From Rhodothermaceae bacterium (GTDB lineage Bacteria > Bacteroidota > Rhodothermia > Rhodothermales > JAHQVL01), in the NCBI GenBank assembly GCA_019634345.1, contig JAHQVL010000281.1:1-37454 (forward strand): a stretch of DNA of 37,454 nucleotides. The letters are read 5' to 3'. Shown piece after piece: positions 25,123 to 34,463 of this stretch; within the stretch, counting starts at the first letter, position 1, and every line of letters starts with the position of its first letter. A program made the position numbers and the translations under genes. The notes beneath the pieces were generated by a model. That model searched no databases, was not told the DNA's origin, and saw only the letters and a list, made by a program, of their open reading frames with translations.

Positions 25123-28100
25123 TCTTCTTTTGATGGACCTTGGGCTACAGGCGCTTCGGGGTCAGGTTCGTCTTTCTTCTTTCCTACCCATCCGAAAAGA
25201 CGGTTGAAAAAACGTCTCCAGGACGAAAATTGTGTTTGATACGATATCCCTGCACCACGTGCTCTCGTCAACTCGTTCTGCGCTAATACATCACCTTCCT
25301 GGCGTAAAAACACGGATACCGATACGTTGGGGGTCAAGCGAACCTCTACTTCAAACTCTCCTTCAAGTCCAGATTGATTTTGGGCAAGTTCACGTTGATA
25401 AATCCCCTGGCCGCGGATTACTAACCGTTCGTTCAGTAGATACAATGCTACCCCATACGTAACATCCGGATCATCCAAACTTTCTCCTTGCAATCCAAGA
25501 TTGAAGTCTGCATTGGGGATGGCTTCGTTTAGAAATCGATTTAACTGGCTTGAAACCAATTGGGATACACTACTAAATGCTATCTGCTCTCCTGAGTTTG
25601 TCAGGGCTCCAGAGTTTGGAGATGCCTCTGTTGTCAGGAGAAAGGAATTCGTTAGTAATACACTTGTCGCAAAATCTGTTGTGCGTTCAGATTGATTTAA
25701 TAGGACCTCGATCCCCTCATAGCTTCCCTGGAAATTTCGATCGTTTCTGTCTGCTTCGAGGCTTAGGTCGACCTGGGGAGAAGATACACGCCCTTCAATA
25801 TTCAATCGCACAATGAGCGGGATAAGTGTATTCTCGCTGAAAAGATTGCCTGGAAGCCCAGCAGTAGAGGCCCGGGTTTTATAAGAAGCTGGGATATCCA
25901 GCCTGGCATTGATAGGATTGCCATCCCAGGTAATTGTCCCTCCTCGATCAATGAGGAATCTACGCGCAAATACGTCACCGGCAGTGAATAGATAATCTCC
26001 CGACTCAACCGAGAGGGTTCCAAAGGTTGAAAACTCGCCCTCACGTTTTTGAAGTTGTACCCGGCCGCTACTGACCGCATTAATTACATCTCCCAGAAGG
26101 GGATCGAAAACGAGGTGAATCGTCGATCCATTTGGGACAGTGATATTCAGGTCCATATCCAATCCATCGATGAACTTTCGCTCTCCTTCTGGTCTTTTGG
26201 ACAGCAAGTTCTTCCTTCTGTACGCCAATGAGTTGAAATCTGGGATGTTGCCGGCTGAATCAGCAAAGACAATAAATCCCTCGTCAAACGCATATTCTTC
26301 CTCGGTTACAGGTACGAATAATTCGCTACTGGCTTTTGTGATGGCATCCTGCGAGAAAAGAAAAGCGTCATTGGTAGGTCCAGTTAACTCTAATGTGCCG
26401 GAACCCCAAATCTGCCCGTAAAAAGGCAGATCCTGTGCATTGTCCTGATTCATGATCAGGATTTCATTTAATTTCGCCTCCAGGTCGAAAGAAAAGAAGC
26501 GATAATTGTTGAATAAAAACCCTCCTGTTATGCTCGCCGTACCTCCTGTGAGATCCTTGAACGTAGCATCTTGGAGCTTAATGCCTTCTTCGTCAATTAA
26601 AAGAGGGCCTTCGAATTGTGTATACCGTAGGTTGAACTTGGGGATATATAGTTCGCCGTCTTCAATGCGAAGCCCCAGGTCGAAGATAGGGTAACTAAAA
26701 TCTCCTCTAATGGCACCGCTCCCGGTGAGGTAGCCATCGGTTCGCTCTAACAGGTTTGAGAAGATGTATTCGAAAAAGAATACATCAACCCTTCTCATAT
26801 CCACATTCAGGTCAATCTCTCCAGCATCGATGAATCGGGTAGCGGTTTGATTGAACCGAGGTAAGCGAAAGGTCCCGTCAATAATCAGTTCATTTTCTTC
26901 ATAGGTAGCTGGCAACGCGGCGTCTGGAAGAAATTCTTCCTGATTATTGGGGGCTACCGGGGAAATTTGAATCTGTAGACCTACGTCGGGCGCACCAGGG
27001 ATATATCGGCTGGCTAGACTTACATCTCCTAGAACACGCGTATCAAAACTGAACCGGTCTACCTGTATTAATCCCGTGAGTTCAGGCTGACTATTGGTGG
27101 TTGTGAAGTCTAATTCACCATTTAATAAACCTCCAAGAGGTACTTCCATATTCAAGAATTGCGAAATGGGCCGTATGGCAATGTCATCAATTCTGATCGA
27201 AGCGGTGTCCAAAGGAGAGGGGGATAAAACACCACTTAAGCTGACCCGTTGCAGGATATTGGCTTCGGGACTTTTGCTCTCAAGGGTCAGGTCTGGAATG
27301 ACGAGTTTCTTGCCATATGCATCAATAGAAGTAGGTGAACCAATGGTCCAAAACGAATTACCTACGGAGAGCAACAAGTCATTGATCTCGAATATATTTC
27401 TATCTGGCAATAGCTCAATGGTTGATACGAGCCGTTGGGGGCCTACTTTTTGGGTACTTTTAGTAAATAGATCAAGCGTACCGTTATGGTCCTTCAGGGT
27501 GGCATAGAGGGTCGTCTGCGGGAAAACCTGCCCGATGAAATGCAGCGAATCAGCCTGGAATGTACTGGTGAATGTGAGCTGATCCTCTGTGAGCTTTGTT
27601 CTGTCACTTTCCAGATGAAAGGAGCCGCGCAGCTTCTCGGCGCTCATCTTTTCTGAGTTGAGAGAGTCCGCGTGCACCGTGCCCGTAATGGATATGTCAT
27701 TTAGAGATGATGCAATGGTAATCTCACCTTCCAGGTTAGTATGATAGGCCGGCATCAAGGAGAACCAGGGATAAATATGCTCAGCCTGTCGGATCCTGAA
27801 TCCAACATCTAAAACGTGGGGAAGTGATTGCTGCAGGTTGCTGAATTGATCCGCAACCTGCCGAGCAAATTGCTCAACAAGTAGAGAGTCTATAGGCTCA
27901 GTAGAAGACGTGTCAACATCTTGCACTGGGATTGAGGCAATTCGTTGAGTGGGTGGCTCTTTGTAGATGATTTCAGATAGCGTATGAGACAGGGATTCGA
28001 ACCAGAGCGACCCCATTGCAGAGAGGATCTTTGGTTCAAGCAATCCATGAACCGTTATCATGCCGGCATCACCATCGATAGAAAACCGTTGCCTGTGTGG

Positions 28101-29882
28101 ATCTAAATCCGTTAGTGAGATCGTTGCGCCATTGGGATGAATTGTTTTTGTTACGGATCCATGCGAAACCGCAGACGAATCAAGTTCTATCTGAACCTGT
28201 CCTCTTAAAGACGCTAGTGTTGAGCCTGTAACGTTGATATGGAGCGAGCCGTCCAGATCGGTATGTAAGGAATCGTTTTGAATAAGTGGGTTAACGTCCA
28301 GGTCGACCAGGTCTAATTTTGCCTTTAGGGGGCGCCCTTCTTCGTTTAAGGAATAGGACGCATCAACATCGACGGTTCCTGTTTCCCTACTGGTTACCGA
28401 ACCTTGAAGCTCAAGAACATTACCGTTGGCGAATAGATAGGTATCGAGTGAATCCAACGATTTTCCTTGAACAACAGACGGGCTCAGACTAACTCGTATG
28501 TCTGTTTCCAGCGAGTTTACATCCGCTCCAGTGCCTTCAATAAAGACTCTTCCATTTAATGAGCTTGAAAATTTAGGCGCTTCTATCAAGGAAGATAGGT
28601 CTAGAGAGTCCGCCTCAATGATGGAATAGAGGTAGGTAAGTGAATCGAGGGAGTTTTTAGATAACTCAATTTCTCCTGCCAGTTCACCTCCCGGGCTGGT
28701 GAGTCCAAAGTTTATATCCCCAATAAAGGGAAGCTGTTTCAGACTATCATTAAGGTGGTAGATCCCCTTTCCATAAAGGGTGTGGAAGAATAGGGTATGC
28801 TCGTTGGATACGGATGAAAGACGTAACGTGGGGGCAATGTCTAAGAGGTCGTCCTTGAAAAACGTGCTGTTGGCTAAATCGAACGTGAATTGCGCGGACT
28901 CAGGGAGTCCTCGTACCGTTCCGTTGGCATCAACAATAAGGTTATCATGGCCTAGCCGAATGGACTGTACCAGCAGATTGTTAAAAGCCCCTTTTACTTG
29001 TGCAGATAAATAAACCGTACTGGCGAAGGGCAGTTCAGGAAACAGGCGCCTTAAGACATCAAAATCGATAACGCTATCCTGTAGATCTATATCCAACTGG
29101 CTGGCGCTCGGATCCGTCGAAAGGCTGTCTATGTTGTTGATGGAAGCGGAAAGGATGAGCCGTGTCTCATCAGATTCCAAATACACATCATTCAGCTCAA
29201 TCCGGCCTTTTCCTATAAATAATTGCCCGTGCAAATCCTGTACGGTAATATCTTCTTCTGGCAAGAGGAAATTCGCGTACTGTAAATCGATTAACTGGGC
29301 TTCTGAGCGAGTTTCTATATTCAGACGAGCCTGGATTTGATTAAACGTTCGATGCGCTTCCTGGGCCGTTAAACTATCTGGTGGAGATAAGTCCGTTCGA
29401 GTATAAGATTGTGCGGTCCCGTCGATGATTCGGATGTCTGACGAGTTAAAGAAGAGCTGAGGCGGACGTCCGTCCTTTCTTTTGAATAAGTCCCTGATAT
29501 TCCATGTAGAATCGTCACGCTGAACGAGTTCAAACTCAGGTTTGACCAACGTCACCCGATCCATTGCAATGGTTTTACGCATCAATTCGATCCAACTGGG
29601 CTCTAATATAGCTGCATCGATAGTGGCCACGGGAATGCCTGAACCATCAAGAAAAGTAATGTCCTCGGCGTAAAGGGTGTTAAGAAGATTCCCCTGAAGC
29701 TTGCTAATCTGAATATCACCTACGAACGTAGTGTTGAACTGCTCCTCAAGCTGAACGCGAAGCCCATCTCGTCCTACCTTGGTCCTTGTTAAGGCCAAAA
29801 AGATGACAATGCCGCATATTATGCTGTACAGAATAAGTTTGGCAGTGCGTCTAGGTATATGTAAAAATGCACGAAGCGACAA
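25119..29882 (-). CDS. tamB: TamB-family translocation and assembly module protein, 1587 aa
   Basis: TamB-like AsmA-superfamily proteins span the periplasm from an inner-membrane anchor to an outer-membrane partner and serve in outer-membrane protein assembly and phospholipid transport. There is one N-terminal membrane segment (about residues 13-32). An AsmA-like start follows (VGRDGLRVQLEEQFN), then more than 1,000 residues of beta-strand-rich repeats. The C-terminal DUF490/TamB domain is recognisable from phrases such as FARRFLIDRGGTITWDGNPI and LNIEGRVSSPQVDLSLE. The length is typical for Bacteroidota forms. No tamA/BamA-like partner lies next to it in this window. It follows aroB by 147 nt, a gap holding a hairpin and heptamer repeats, and overlaps rnr by 4 nt. 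Confidence 0.9.
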   Translation of the reverse strand: MSLRAFLHIPRRTAKLILYSIICGIVIFLALTRTKVGRDGLRVQLEEQFNTTFVGDIQISKLQGNLLNTLYAEDITFLDGSGIPVATIDAAILEPSWIELMRKTIAMDRVTLVKPEFELVQRDDSTWNIRDLFKRKDGRPPQLFFNSSDIRIIDGTAQSYTRTDLSPPDSLTAQEAHRTFNQIQARLNIETRSEAQLIDLQYANFLLPEEDITVQDLHGQLFIGKGRIELNDVYLESDETRLILSASINNIDSLSTDPSASQLDIDLQDSVIDFDVLRRLFPELPFASTVYLSAQVKGAFNNLLVQSIRLGHDNLIVDANGTVRGLPESAQFTFDLANSTFFKDDLLDIAPTLRLSSVSNEHTLFFHTLYGKGIYHLNDSLKQLPFIGDINFGLTSPGGELAGEIELSKNSLDSLTYLYSIIEADSLDLSSLIEAPKFSSSLNGRVFIEGTGADVNSLETDIRVSLSPSVVQGKSLDSLDTYLFANGNVLELQGSVTSRETGTVDVDASYSLNEEGRPLKAKLDLVDLDVNPLIQNDSLHTDLDGSLHINVTGSTLASLRGQVQIELDSSAVSHGSVTKTIHPNGATISLTDLDPHRQRFSIDGDAGMITVHGLLEPKILSAMGSLWFESLSHTLSEIIYKEPPTQRIASIPVQDVDTSSTEPIDSLLVEQFARQVADQFSNLQQSLPHVLDVGFRIRQAEHIYPWFSLMPAYHTNLEGEITIASSLNDISITGTVHADSLNSEKMSAEKLRGSFHLESDRTKLTEDQLTFTSTFQADSLHFIGQVFPQTTLYATLKDHNGTLDLFTKSTQKVGPQRLVSTIELLPDRNIFEINDLLLSVGNSFWTIGSPTSIDAYGKKLVIPDLTLESKSPEANILQRVSLSGVLSPSPLDTASIRIDDIAIRPISQFLNMEVPLGGLLNGELDFTTTNSQPELTGLIQVDRFSFDTRVLGDVSLASRYIPGAPDVGLQIQISPVAPNNQEEFLPDAALPATYEENELIIDGTFRLPRFNQTATRFIDAGEIDLNVDMRRVDVFFFEYIFSNLLERTDGYLTGSGAIRGDFSYPIFDLGLRIEDGELYIPKFNLRYTQFEGPLLIDEEGIKLQDATFKDLTGGTASITGGFLFNNYRFFSFDLEAKLNEILIMNQDNAQDLPFYGQIWGSGTLELTGPTNDAFLFSQDAITKASSELFVPVTEEEYAFDEGFIVFADSAGNIPDFNSLAYRRKNLLSKRPEGERKFIDGLDMDLNITVPNGSTIHLVFDPLLGDVINAVSSGRVQLQKREGEFSTFGTLSVESGDYLFTAGDVFARRFLIDRGGTITWDGNPINARLDIPASYKTRASTAGLPGNLFSENTLIPLIVRLNIEGRVSSPQVDLSLEADRNDRNFQGSYEGIEVLLNQSERTTDFATSVLLTNSFLLTTEASPNSGALTNSGEQIAFSSVSQLVSSQLNRFLNEAIPNADFNLGLQGESLDDPDVTYGVALYLLNERLVIRGQGIYQRELAQNQSGLEGEFEVEVRLTPNVSVSVFLRQEGDVLAQNELTRARGAGISYQTQFSSWRRFFNRLFGWVGKKKDEPDPEAPVAQGPSKEE

Positions 29883-29951
29883 GAACGATCGGTGTATGGT
29901 TTAGCATTATAGATTAAGAACACGCTTCCCTGGTGCTTGTTCTGTTGATCT

Positions 29952-29993
29952 GTTTCTTGTATATCGTTCCTGGTTTCTTGTTTTTCGTTAAAC
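29952..29993. repeat. Heptameric repeat tract, six 7-nt units
   Basis: From 29952 six consecutive 7-nt units can be laid out: GTTTCTT, GTATATC, GTTCCTG, GTTTCTT, GTTTTTC, GTTAAAC. The phase is exact (each starts with GT), and the loose consensus is GTTTCNN. It ends where the hairpin at 29994-30027 begins. On the opposite strand it reads as NNGAAAC units, the same motif as the tract at 36720-36799. Confidence 0.55.
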
Positions 29994-30027
29994 CAAACAC
30001 ACACAAACCTCCAGTTTTGTGTGTTTG
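29994..30027 (-). terminator. Hairpin just after the aroB stop
   Basis: CAAACACACACAAAC (29994-30008) is nearly complementary to GTTTTGTGTGTTTG (30014-30027) around a 5-nt loop. It begins 2 nt after the aroB stop (30030-30032) in the direction of aroB transcription. No clean T-run follows, so it may be a leaky terminator or an mRNA 3'-end stabiliser between aroB and tamB. Confidence 0.5.
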
Positions 30028-30029
30028 TA

Positions 30030-31142
30030 TTAAGAGTGATCAAGTACGTGTATAATATCGTCAATGGCAGTGCGAACTTGCGCAGTATCTGCGTTGATTT
30101 CTACATATGCGTGCCCTACACGATCGAGCAGAATAAATCGCAATGACCCTGCCAGCGTCTTTTTGTCGGCATACATAGATTCAATAAGGTCATTCACTGA
30201 GAGATGTGTGAGCGAGTGGTATAATGGGATTTGTTTTACGATGGCATCACATCGCTCAATATCAAGTGCTGGGTGTAGATGCTTTGATAAACGAAGAGCC
30301 ATTCTCATACCTACAGCTACAGCTTCTCCATGGGTAAAATGCCCATATCCAGCAATTCGTTCTATAGCGTGCCCAAACGTATGGCCAAAGTTTAGGATTG
30401 CCCGGATCCCAGCTTCTTTGACATCTTCTGAAACAACGGCGGCTTTGATCGCTGCCGCTTTGTGCACCATCTGCCCGATAACTGCCGGATTTCGAAGTAA
30501 AATGCTCGGCCAGTTTAACTCTAAGAAATCCAGAAACGTAGTATCTGCGATGAGGGCATGTTTCACAACCTCAGCGAGGCCGCTTGTCCATTCCCTTTGG
30601 GGCAATGTTGTAAGTGAATCCAGGTCAGCGCATACAAATGCAGGTTGATGAAATGAACCGATCAGGTTCTTGCCGGCTTCATGGTTGATGCCCGTTTTTC
30701 CACCTAAAGCACTGTCTACCTGTGCTATCAGTGTAGTGGGTAATTGGACGAGCGGCAGACCTCGTAGAAGCGTCGCTGCAGCAAATCCAGCCAGATCACC
30801 AACGACCCCGCCGCCCAGGGCTATCACAGGCGTCCTTCGATCGATGCCCCACGATAATGCAGTGTCATAAATGTCGTGCAAGCAGGCATAACTTTTTGAT
30901 GGTTCTCCCGCAGGCAAGTCAATGCGTTTAGGATCCCAACCTTTGGACGCCAATACGTTTTCTAACTGCCTGCCATATAGCGTACCTACCGATTGATCCG
31001 AAACGATAAGGCATTTGCCCTGGCGCAAGCCTGAATCTGCCATGAGAGCCGGCACATCGAAGAGCGGGCGAATATGATAGAAATAAGAGTGATCCTGTCC
31101 CGGATCGATTTTGATAGGAGTAAGGGTAGAATAAACGTCCAT
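30030..31142 (-). CDS. aroB: 3-dehydroquinate synthase
   Basis: AroB converts DAHP to 3-dehydroquinate, the second step of the shikimate pathway, using NAD+ and a divalent metal. The NAD-binding GGGVVGDLAGFAAAT motif, the LPTTLIAQVDSALGGKTG block, the metal/substrate block GLAEVVKHALI, and NFGHTFGHAIE followed by HGEAVAVGM are all intact. The length of 370 aa is normal. The start codon lies 5 nt after the stop of the SpoIIE-type phosphatase gene, an unusual operon partner for aroB. A hairpin follows the stop. Confidence 0.96.
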   Translation of the reverse strand: MDVYSTLTPIKIDPGQDHSYFYHIRPLFDVPALMADSGLRQGKCLIVSDQSVGTLYGRQLENVLASKGWDPKRIDLPAGEPSKSYACLHDIYDTALSWGIDRRTPVIALGGGVVGDLAGFAAATLLRGLPLVQLPTTLIAQVDSALGGKTGINHEAGKNLIGSFHQPAFVCADLDSLTTLPQREWTSGLAEVVKHALIADTTFLDFLELNWPSILLRNPAVIGQMVHKAAAIKAAVVSEDVKEAGIRAILNFGHTFGHAIERIAGYGHFTHGEAVAVGMRMALRLSKHLHPALDIERCDAIVKQIPLYHSLTHLSVNDLIESMYADKKTLAGSLRFILLDRVGHAYVEINADTAQVRTAIDDIIHVLDHS

Positions 31143-31147
31143 GGTGC

Positions 31148-33583
31148 TTATTGCATCCTGATGACCATGCAGGTCAGGTCATCGTGGGGTTCTGCTCGGC
31201 CAGTGAAAGAAAAATAACCGTTCTTTATACGCTGGAGTAATTCTTCGGCTGATTGGATAGGATGGGATTTTATCAAATTCGTTAATCGATCTTCTCCAAA
31301 CTCTTCATCTTTGGTATTGCGTGCTTCTGTTAAACCATCTGTATAAATTACGATGGTGTCACCTTTATGGAGAGAAATAGATTCCTCCGTTAAAATGCGT
31401 TCGAAAATATCCCCTTTTTCAAGACCTATGCCTAATCCTGGAGGCTTAAGGAAAAACAGGAGTTGATCTTGAGGCCTGTAAATGAGGATGGGATTATGCC
31501 CTGCACGAGAGAAGGTCAAGGTTCTCTTGACAAGATCAATAACACCGTACAGCAGCGTTACATACGTTGTTTTATCTGCCGACTTATAAAACGTGCGATT
31601 AATGTGGCTTAAGAGATGCTTGGGAGACGACTGGTTCATTGCCTGAGATTGGAGCGACCCCTTGAGCATGGTCATGTACAACGCGGCTGAGATTCCTTTG
31701 CCTGAAACATCTCCCACAGCGAACCCGAGATTGTTTTCATCTAGTTCGAAGAAGTCAAAATAATCGCCACCCACTTCTTTAGCTGGCTCAGAAAAGGCTG
31801 CAATATCCAGCCCATGCCGGCTCGGAATGGATTGAGGCAACATCTGTAATTGAGCTTGCCTGGCAACATCTAGCTCCAATTTCATGCGTTGCCGCTCCGT
31901 AATATTTCGAGCGTATGCTGGCTCTACCGCCATGTCATTGAGAGGCACACCACGCAATCGGGCCAATAATCCATAGCCGAATAATCCGGTGAGCAAGATG
32001 ATACCTATTACACCGGTAAGGAGATACGAAGTGTTGGGCTGGTGCAGGTATAAGAATAAACCGGGTAAGAATGCATTGATGAAAACGCCAAAAAAGACAG
32101 TCATGACGTCATATCGAAGAAAGAAGAGGTAGGTAATCAGGCCGGAGCAGAGCCCGAGCAACACGCTGATCCAGATCGGTAATAAAATGGCGATGCCCGT
32201 GTACAGGCCGGAAAAAACGAGCCAGGTGATTAAAACGGCAATGAACGTGTTCTTCGTGATTCGCTTAAAAAAGCCCAGCGCAAAGAGTATGGCGTAACCC
32301 ACTGCGAGAAGAGACGTTGATATCGCATTGAAGAGAGGGGTAAAAGGGATGAATAGAAAATGCGTGCTGCTCGCTGAAAGATATTGAAGTTCGGTTATGC
32401 TTATGATAGACCAAACAGAGGCATGTTTGGCTACAAATGAAGCAATTAAGTACCAAATACCCAGTTGAAGAAAGCCCAGGCTAAACCCCCTCATGATTGC
32501 TCTTCCAAGGTCAGGGAAGAATATGCGGCGAGCCAGAAGTCCGTCTAGCGTTTTTAATTTTTGTGGCCAGATGTCCCGCCCCAAAGATTCACCGGCTGTC
32601 CAGACGAAGAACATGCCAAAACTGGTAAAGAAGATTTGCAGCCCAATATTGATGTATTTCACAATTGTGCTCATCTCATTCGTAGATGGAGGGCCGAATT
32701 GTTCGATATAATCAAATATATCAGCCCAAAACAACACAAGCGCACCTAGCATCAACGAGGCGATTACAAGCCCGTTTCGAATACTGATCTCGTCCGATCT
32801 AAAGCGAAACGCAAACACAAATAAGGCAATGACCCAAAAAATCAATGCAAGAATGATTTGGCTAACGGTTGTTAGATTGTAGGCGGTACTTCGAGCATCG
32901 TAGTGGTCTAAAAATTCCCGTGGAAATTCGATCGTTTTGCTCCAGCTTTTTAGCTGATCGCCTATAACTGTTGCATCGATCCGAAACCGGGCTTCTCCAA
33001 CAACAGGCTCCAGCGTATGCCAGGCAAACGTATGGTCGACGCGCGTCTCTTGATCGGCCGACTGTGCATCTATGCGGGTATACCTGCCCCAATCAACATC
33101 GACGAAGGTGCTGATTTCATTTCTAGCGATCCGCTCAGCCATGTGGGGATGTAGGCGTTCCCCGGGCATGTCATCGGGTGCTTTAAACGTACTGTAGAAT
33201 AATTGGCCTGTTGAAGAGAGGTGAAAACTATATCGCGATCGATCTTCTGGATTTTCATATGTAACGTTCCAGTAGTAAGGAGCACTATGCTGTGTAATAC
33301 GTTGTTGTTCTTTTGAGTTTGCTTGGATGTGCCTGAAGTAGCCATGGTGCCGATTGTTGGCTTGAAACGCTATGCTCACATCAGAGAAATCTGTAGTGCT
33401 GCCAGGTGCAACCGCTTGTTCAAGATGCTCCCTTGCAAGCTCTAACGCTTTTTTCCTTCCAACAGAAAGGTCCAATTGCCCCGATGTGTGTACCCGTGGG
33501 AAAAAGTAAACAAATAAAATTAGCCCCGCTATGCCGATCAGCAGCACAAATATATTTTCCCTGGATCGTGAAATAGGTGTCAT
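31148..33583 (-). CDS. Membrane-bound SpoIIE/RsbU-type PP2C serine phosphatase, 811 aa
   Basis: The likely role is dephosphorylation of a phosphoserine protein, such as an anti-sigma antagonist, in response to an envelope signal. The N-terminal membrane segment (about residues 11-30) is followed by an extracytoplasmic domain of about 200 residues. Next come about 10 further membrane segments (about 240-560), a short coiled linker (ITERQRMKLELDVARQAQLQMLP) and the C-terminal PP2C domain. The metal-binding aspartates are in place: EVGGDYFDF (Asp607), GDVSGKG (Asp625), YTDGLTEARN and HDDLTC (Asp801, Asp802). No anti-sigma factor, STAS antagonist or sigma gene lies nearby, so the target is unknown. 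It is 5 nt upstream of aroB and divergent from the TANGO2-like gene. Confidence 0.88.
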   Translation of the reverse strand: MTPISRSRENIFVLLIGIAGLILFVYFFPRVHTSGQLDLSVGRKKALELAREHLEQAVAPGSTTDFSDVSIAFQANNRHHGYFRHIQANSKEQQRITQHSAPYYWNVTYENPEDRSRYSFHLSSTGQLFYSTFKAPDDMPGERLHPHMAERIARNEISTFVDVDWGRYTRIDAQSADQETRVDHTFAWHTLEPVVGEARFRIDATVIGDQLKSWSKTIEFPREFLDHYDARSTAYNLTTVSQIILALIFWVIALFVFAFRFRSDEISIRNGLVIASLMLGALVLFWADIFDYIEQFGPPSTNEMSTIVKYINIGLQIFFTSFGMFFVWTAGESLGRDIWPQKLKTLDGLLARRIFFPDLGRAIMRGFSLGFLQLGIWYLIASFVAKHASVWSIISITELQYLSASSTHFLFIPFTPLFNAISTSLLAVGYAILFALGFFKRITKNTFIAVLITWLVFSGLYTGIAILLPIWISVLLGLCSGLITYLFFLRYDVMTVFFGVFINAFLPGLFLYLHQPNTSYLLTGVIGIILLTGLFGYGLLARLRGVPLNDMAVEPAYARNITERQRMKLELDVARQAQLQMLPQSIPSRHGLDIAAFSEPAKEVGGDYFDFFELDENNLGFAVGDVSGKGISAALYMTMLKGSLQSQAMNQSSPKHLLSHINRTFYKSADKTTYVTLLYGVIDLVKRTLTFSRAGHNPILIYRPQDQLLFFLKPPGLGIGLEKGDIFERILTEESISLHKGDTIVIYTDGLTEARNTKDEEFGEDRLTNLIKSHPIQSAEELLQRIKNGYFSFTGRAEPHDDLTCMVIRMQ

Positions 33584-33648
33584 GAGTAATGCAGTTCTGG
33601 CAGTTTATTCACCCTCGAAGAGAAGATACTTATCTTCAAACGTATAAC

Positions 33649-34404
33649 ATGTGCTTGATACTCTTTTCATATCTTCAGAACAAGGAATATAAACTTATTT
33701 TGGCTGCAAATCGTGATGAATTTTACGAACGGCCTACTGTTCCCGCAGCCGCCTGGCATGGAGATAATGGAATAATCGGTGGTAAAGACCTGAGGGCAGG
33801 AGGGACGTGGATGGGGCTGCATGGTTCCGGTAGATATGGCATGGTAACAAATTATAGAGACCCTGCCCAAGAACATCCCCGCTCGTCTTCCAGGGGCCAT
33901 TTAGTCACAAGTTATCTGAAAAACACGGCAAACCCTTCCTGTTACCTGTCGCAATTAGACCGGGAGAAAAGGGACTATAACGGATACAATATCTTACTTG
34001 GTGATAGAGATACATTGTGGTATTACTCGAATAAATCCGGTGAAGTTGTTCAGGTAGAGCCGGGCTTATATGGGTTGAGTAATCACTTACTCGATACGCC
34101 GTGGCCAAAAGTAGTGCGTGGCAAGGCTTTATTGAATTCGGTTATTAATGATACGGCCCTGGATGTAGAAGAGATCTTCGAAATTCTTCTCGATAATCGC
34201 ATGGCCCCTGATGATAAGCTGCCTCAAACCGGCGTCCCTTTAGAATGGGAGCGCACGCTTTCTTCTATGTACATTCGCTCTGAAGGATATGGGACCCGTT
34301 GCTCCTCCATCCTTTTGATTCGAATGGACGGCCAGATGGAATTCTATGAACGCACGTATCCAACGAACGGAGACGAGCCGTCTACTGTTCATTTTGCTCT
34401 ATAG
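33649..34404 (+). CDS. TANGO2/NRDE-family protein, 251 aa
   Basis: The chosen ATG gives MCLILFSYL at the start, with the family's invariant cysteine at position 2. The name-giving NRDE motif appears as ANRDEFYERP, followed by GGKDLRAGGTWMGL and VTNYRDP, all family hallmarks. The C-terminal RCSSILLI block is also typical. A longer frame from 33589 adds 20 residues before the conserved MC and is not supported. Family members are Ntn-hydrolase-like and are linked in eukaryotes to lipid or heme handling; the bacterial role is unsettled. It is divergent from the PP2C phosphatase gene and first in a plus-strand run with the hydrolase-OsmC fusion and the quinone oxidoreductase. Confidence 0.9.
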   Translation: MCLILFSYLQNKEYKLILAANRDEFYERPTVPAAAWHGDNGIIGGKDLRAGGTWMGLHGSGRYGMVTNYRDPAQEHPRSSSRGHLVTSYLKNTANPSCYLSQLDREKRDYNGYNILLGDRDTLWYYSNKSGEVVQVEPGLYGLSNHLLDTPWPKVVRGKALLNSVINDTALDVEEIFEILLDNRMAPDDKLPQTGVPLEWERTLSSMYIRSEGYGTRCSSILLIRMDGQMEFYERTYPTNGDEPSTVHFAL

Positions 34405-34463
34405 CATGTGCATTACATAGCATATGTATTACTTTGCCCATATAAACCCACCTTTTTCTAATT

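Noticed and set aside
27094..27507. 137-codon plus-strand frame
   Set aside because: Antisense to tamB with no recognisable motif.
29819..30064. 81-codon minus-strand frame spanning the aroB-tamB gap
   Set aside because: It is built from the heptamer repeat tract and hairpin and overlaps both true genes out of frame.
30064..30648. 194-codon plus-strand frame
   Set aside because: Antisense shadow of aroB; Arg-, Ser- and Ala-rich with no domain.
33589..33648. 20-residue N-terminal extension of the TANGO2-like protein
   Set aside because: The family starts at the conserved Met-Cys, which is at 33649; the extension would lie in the divergent promoter region.
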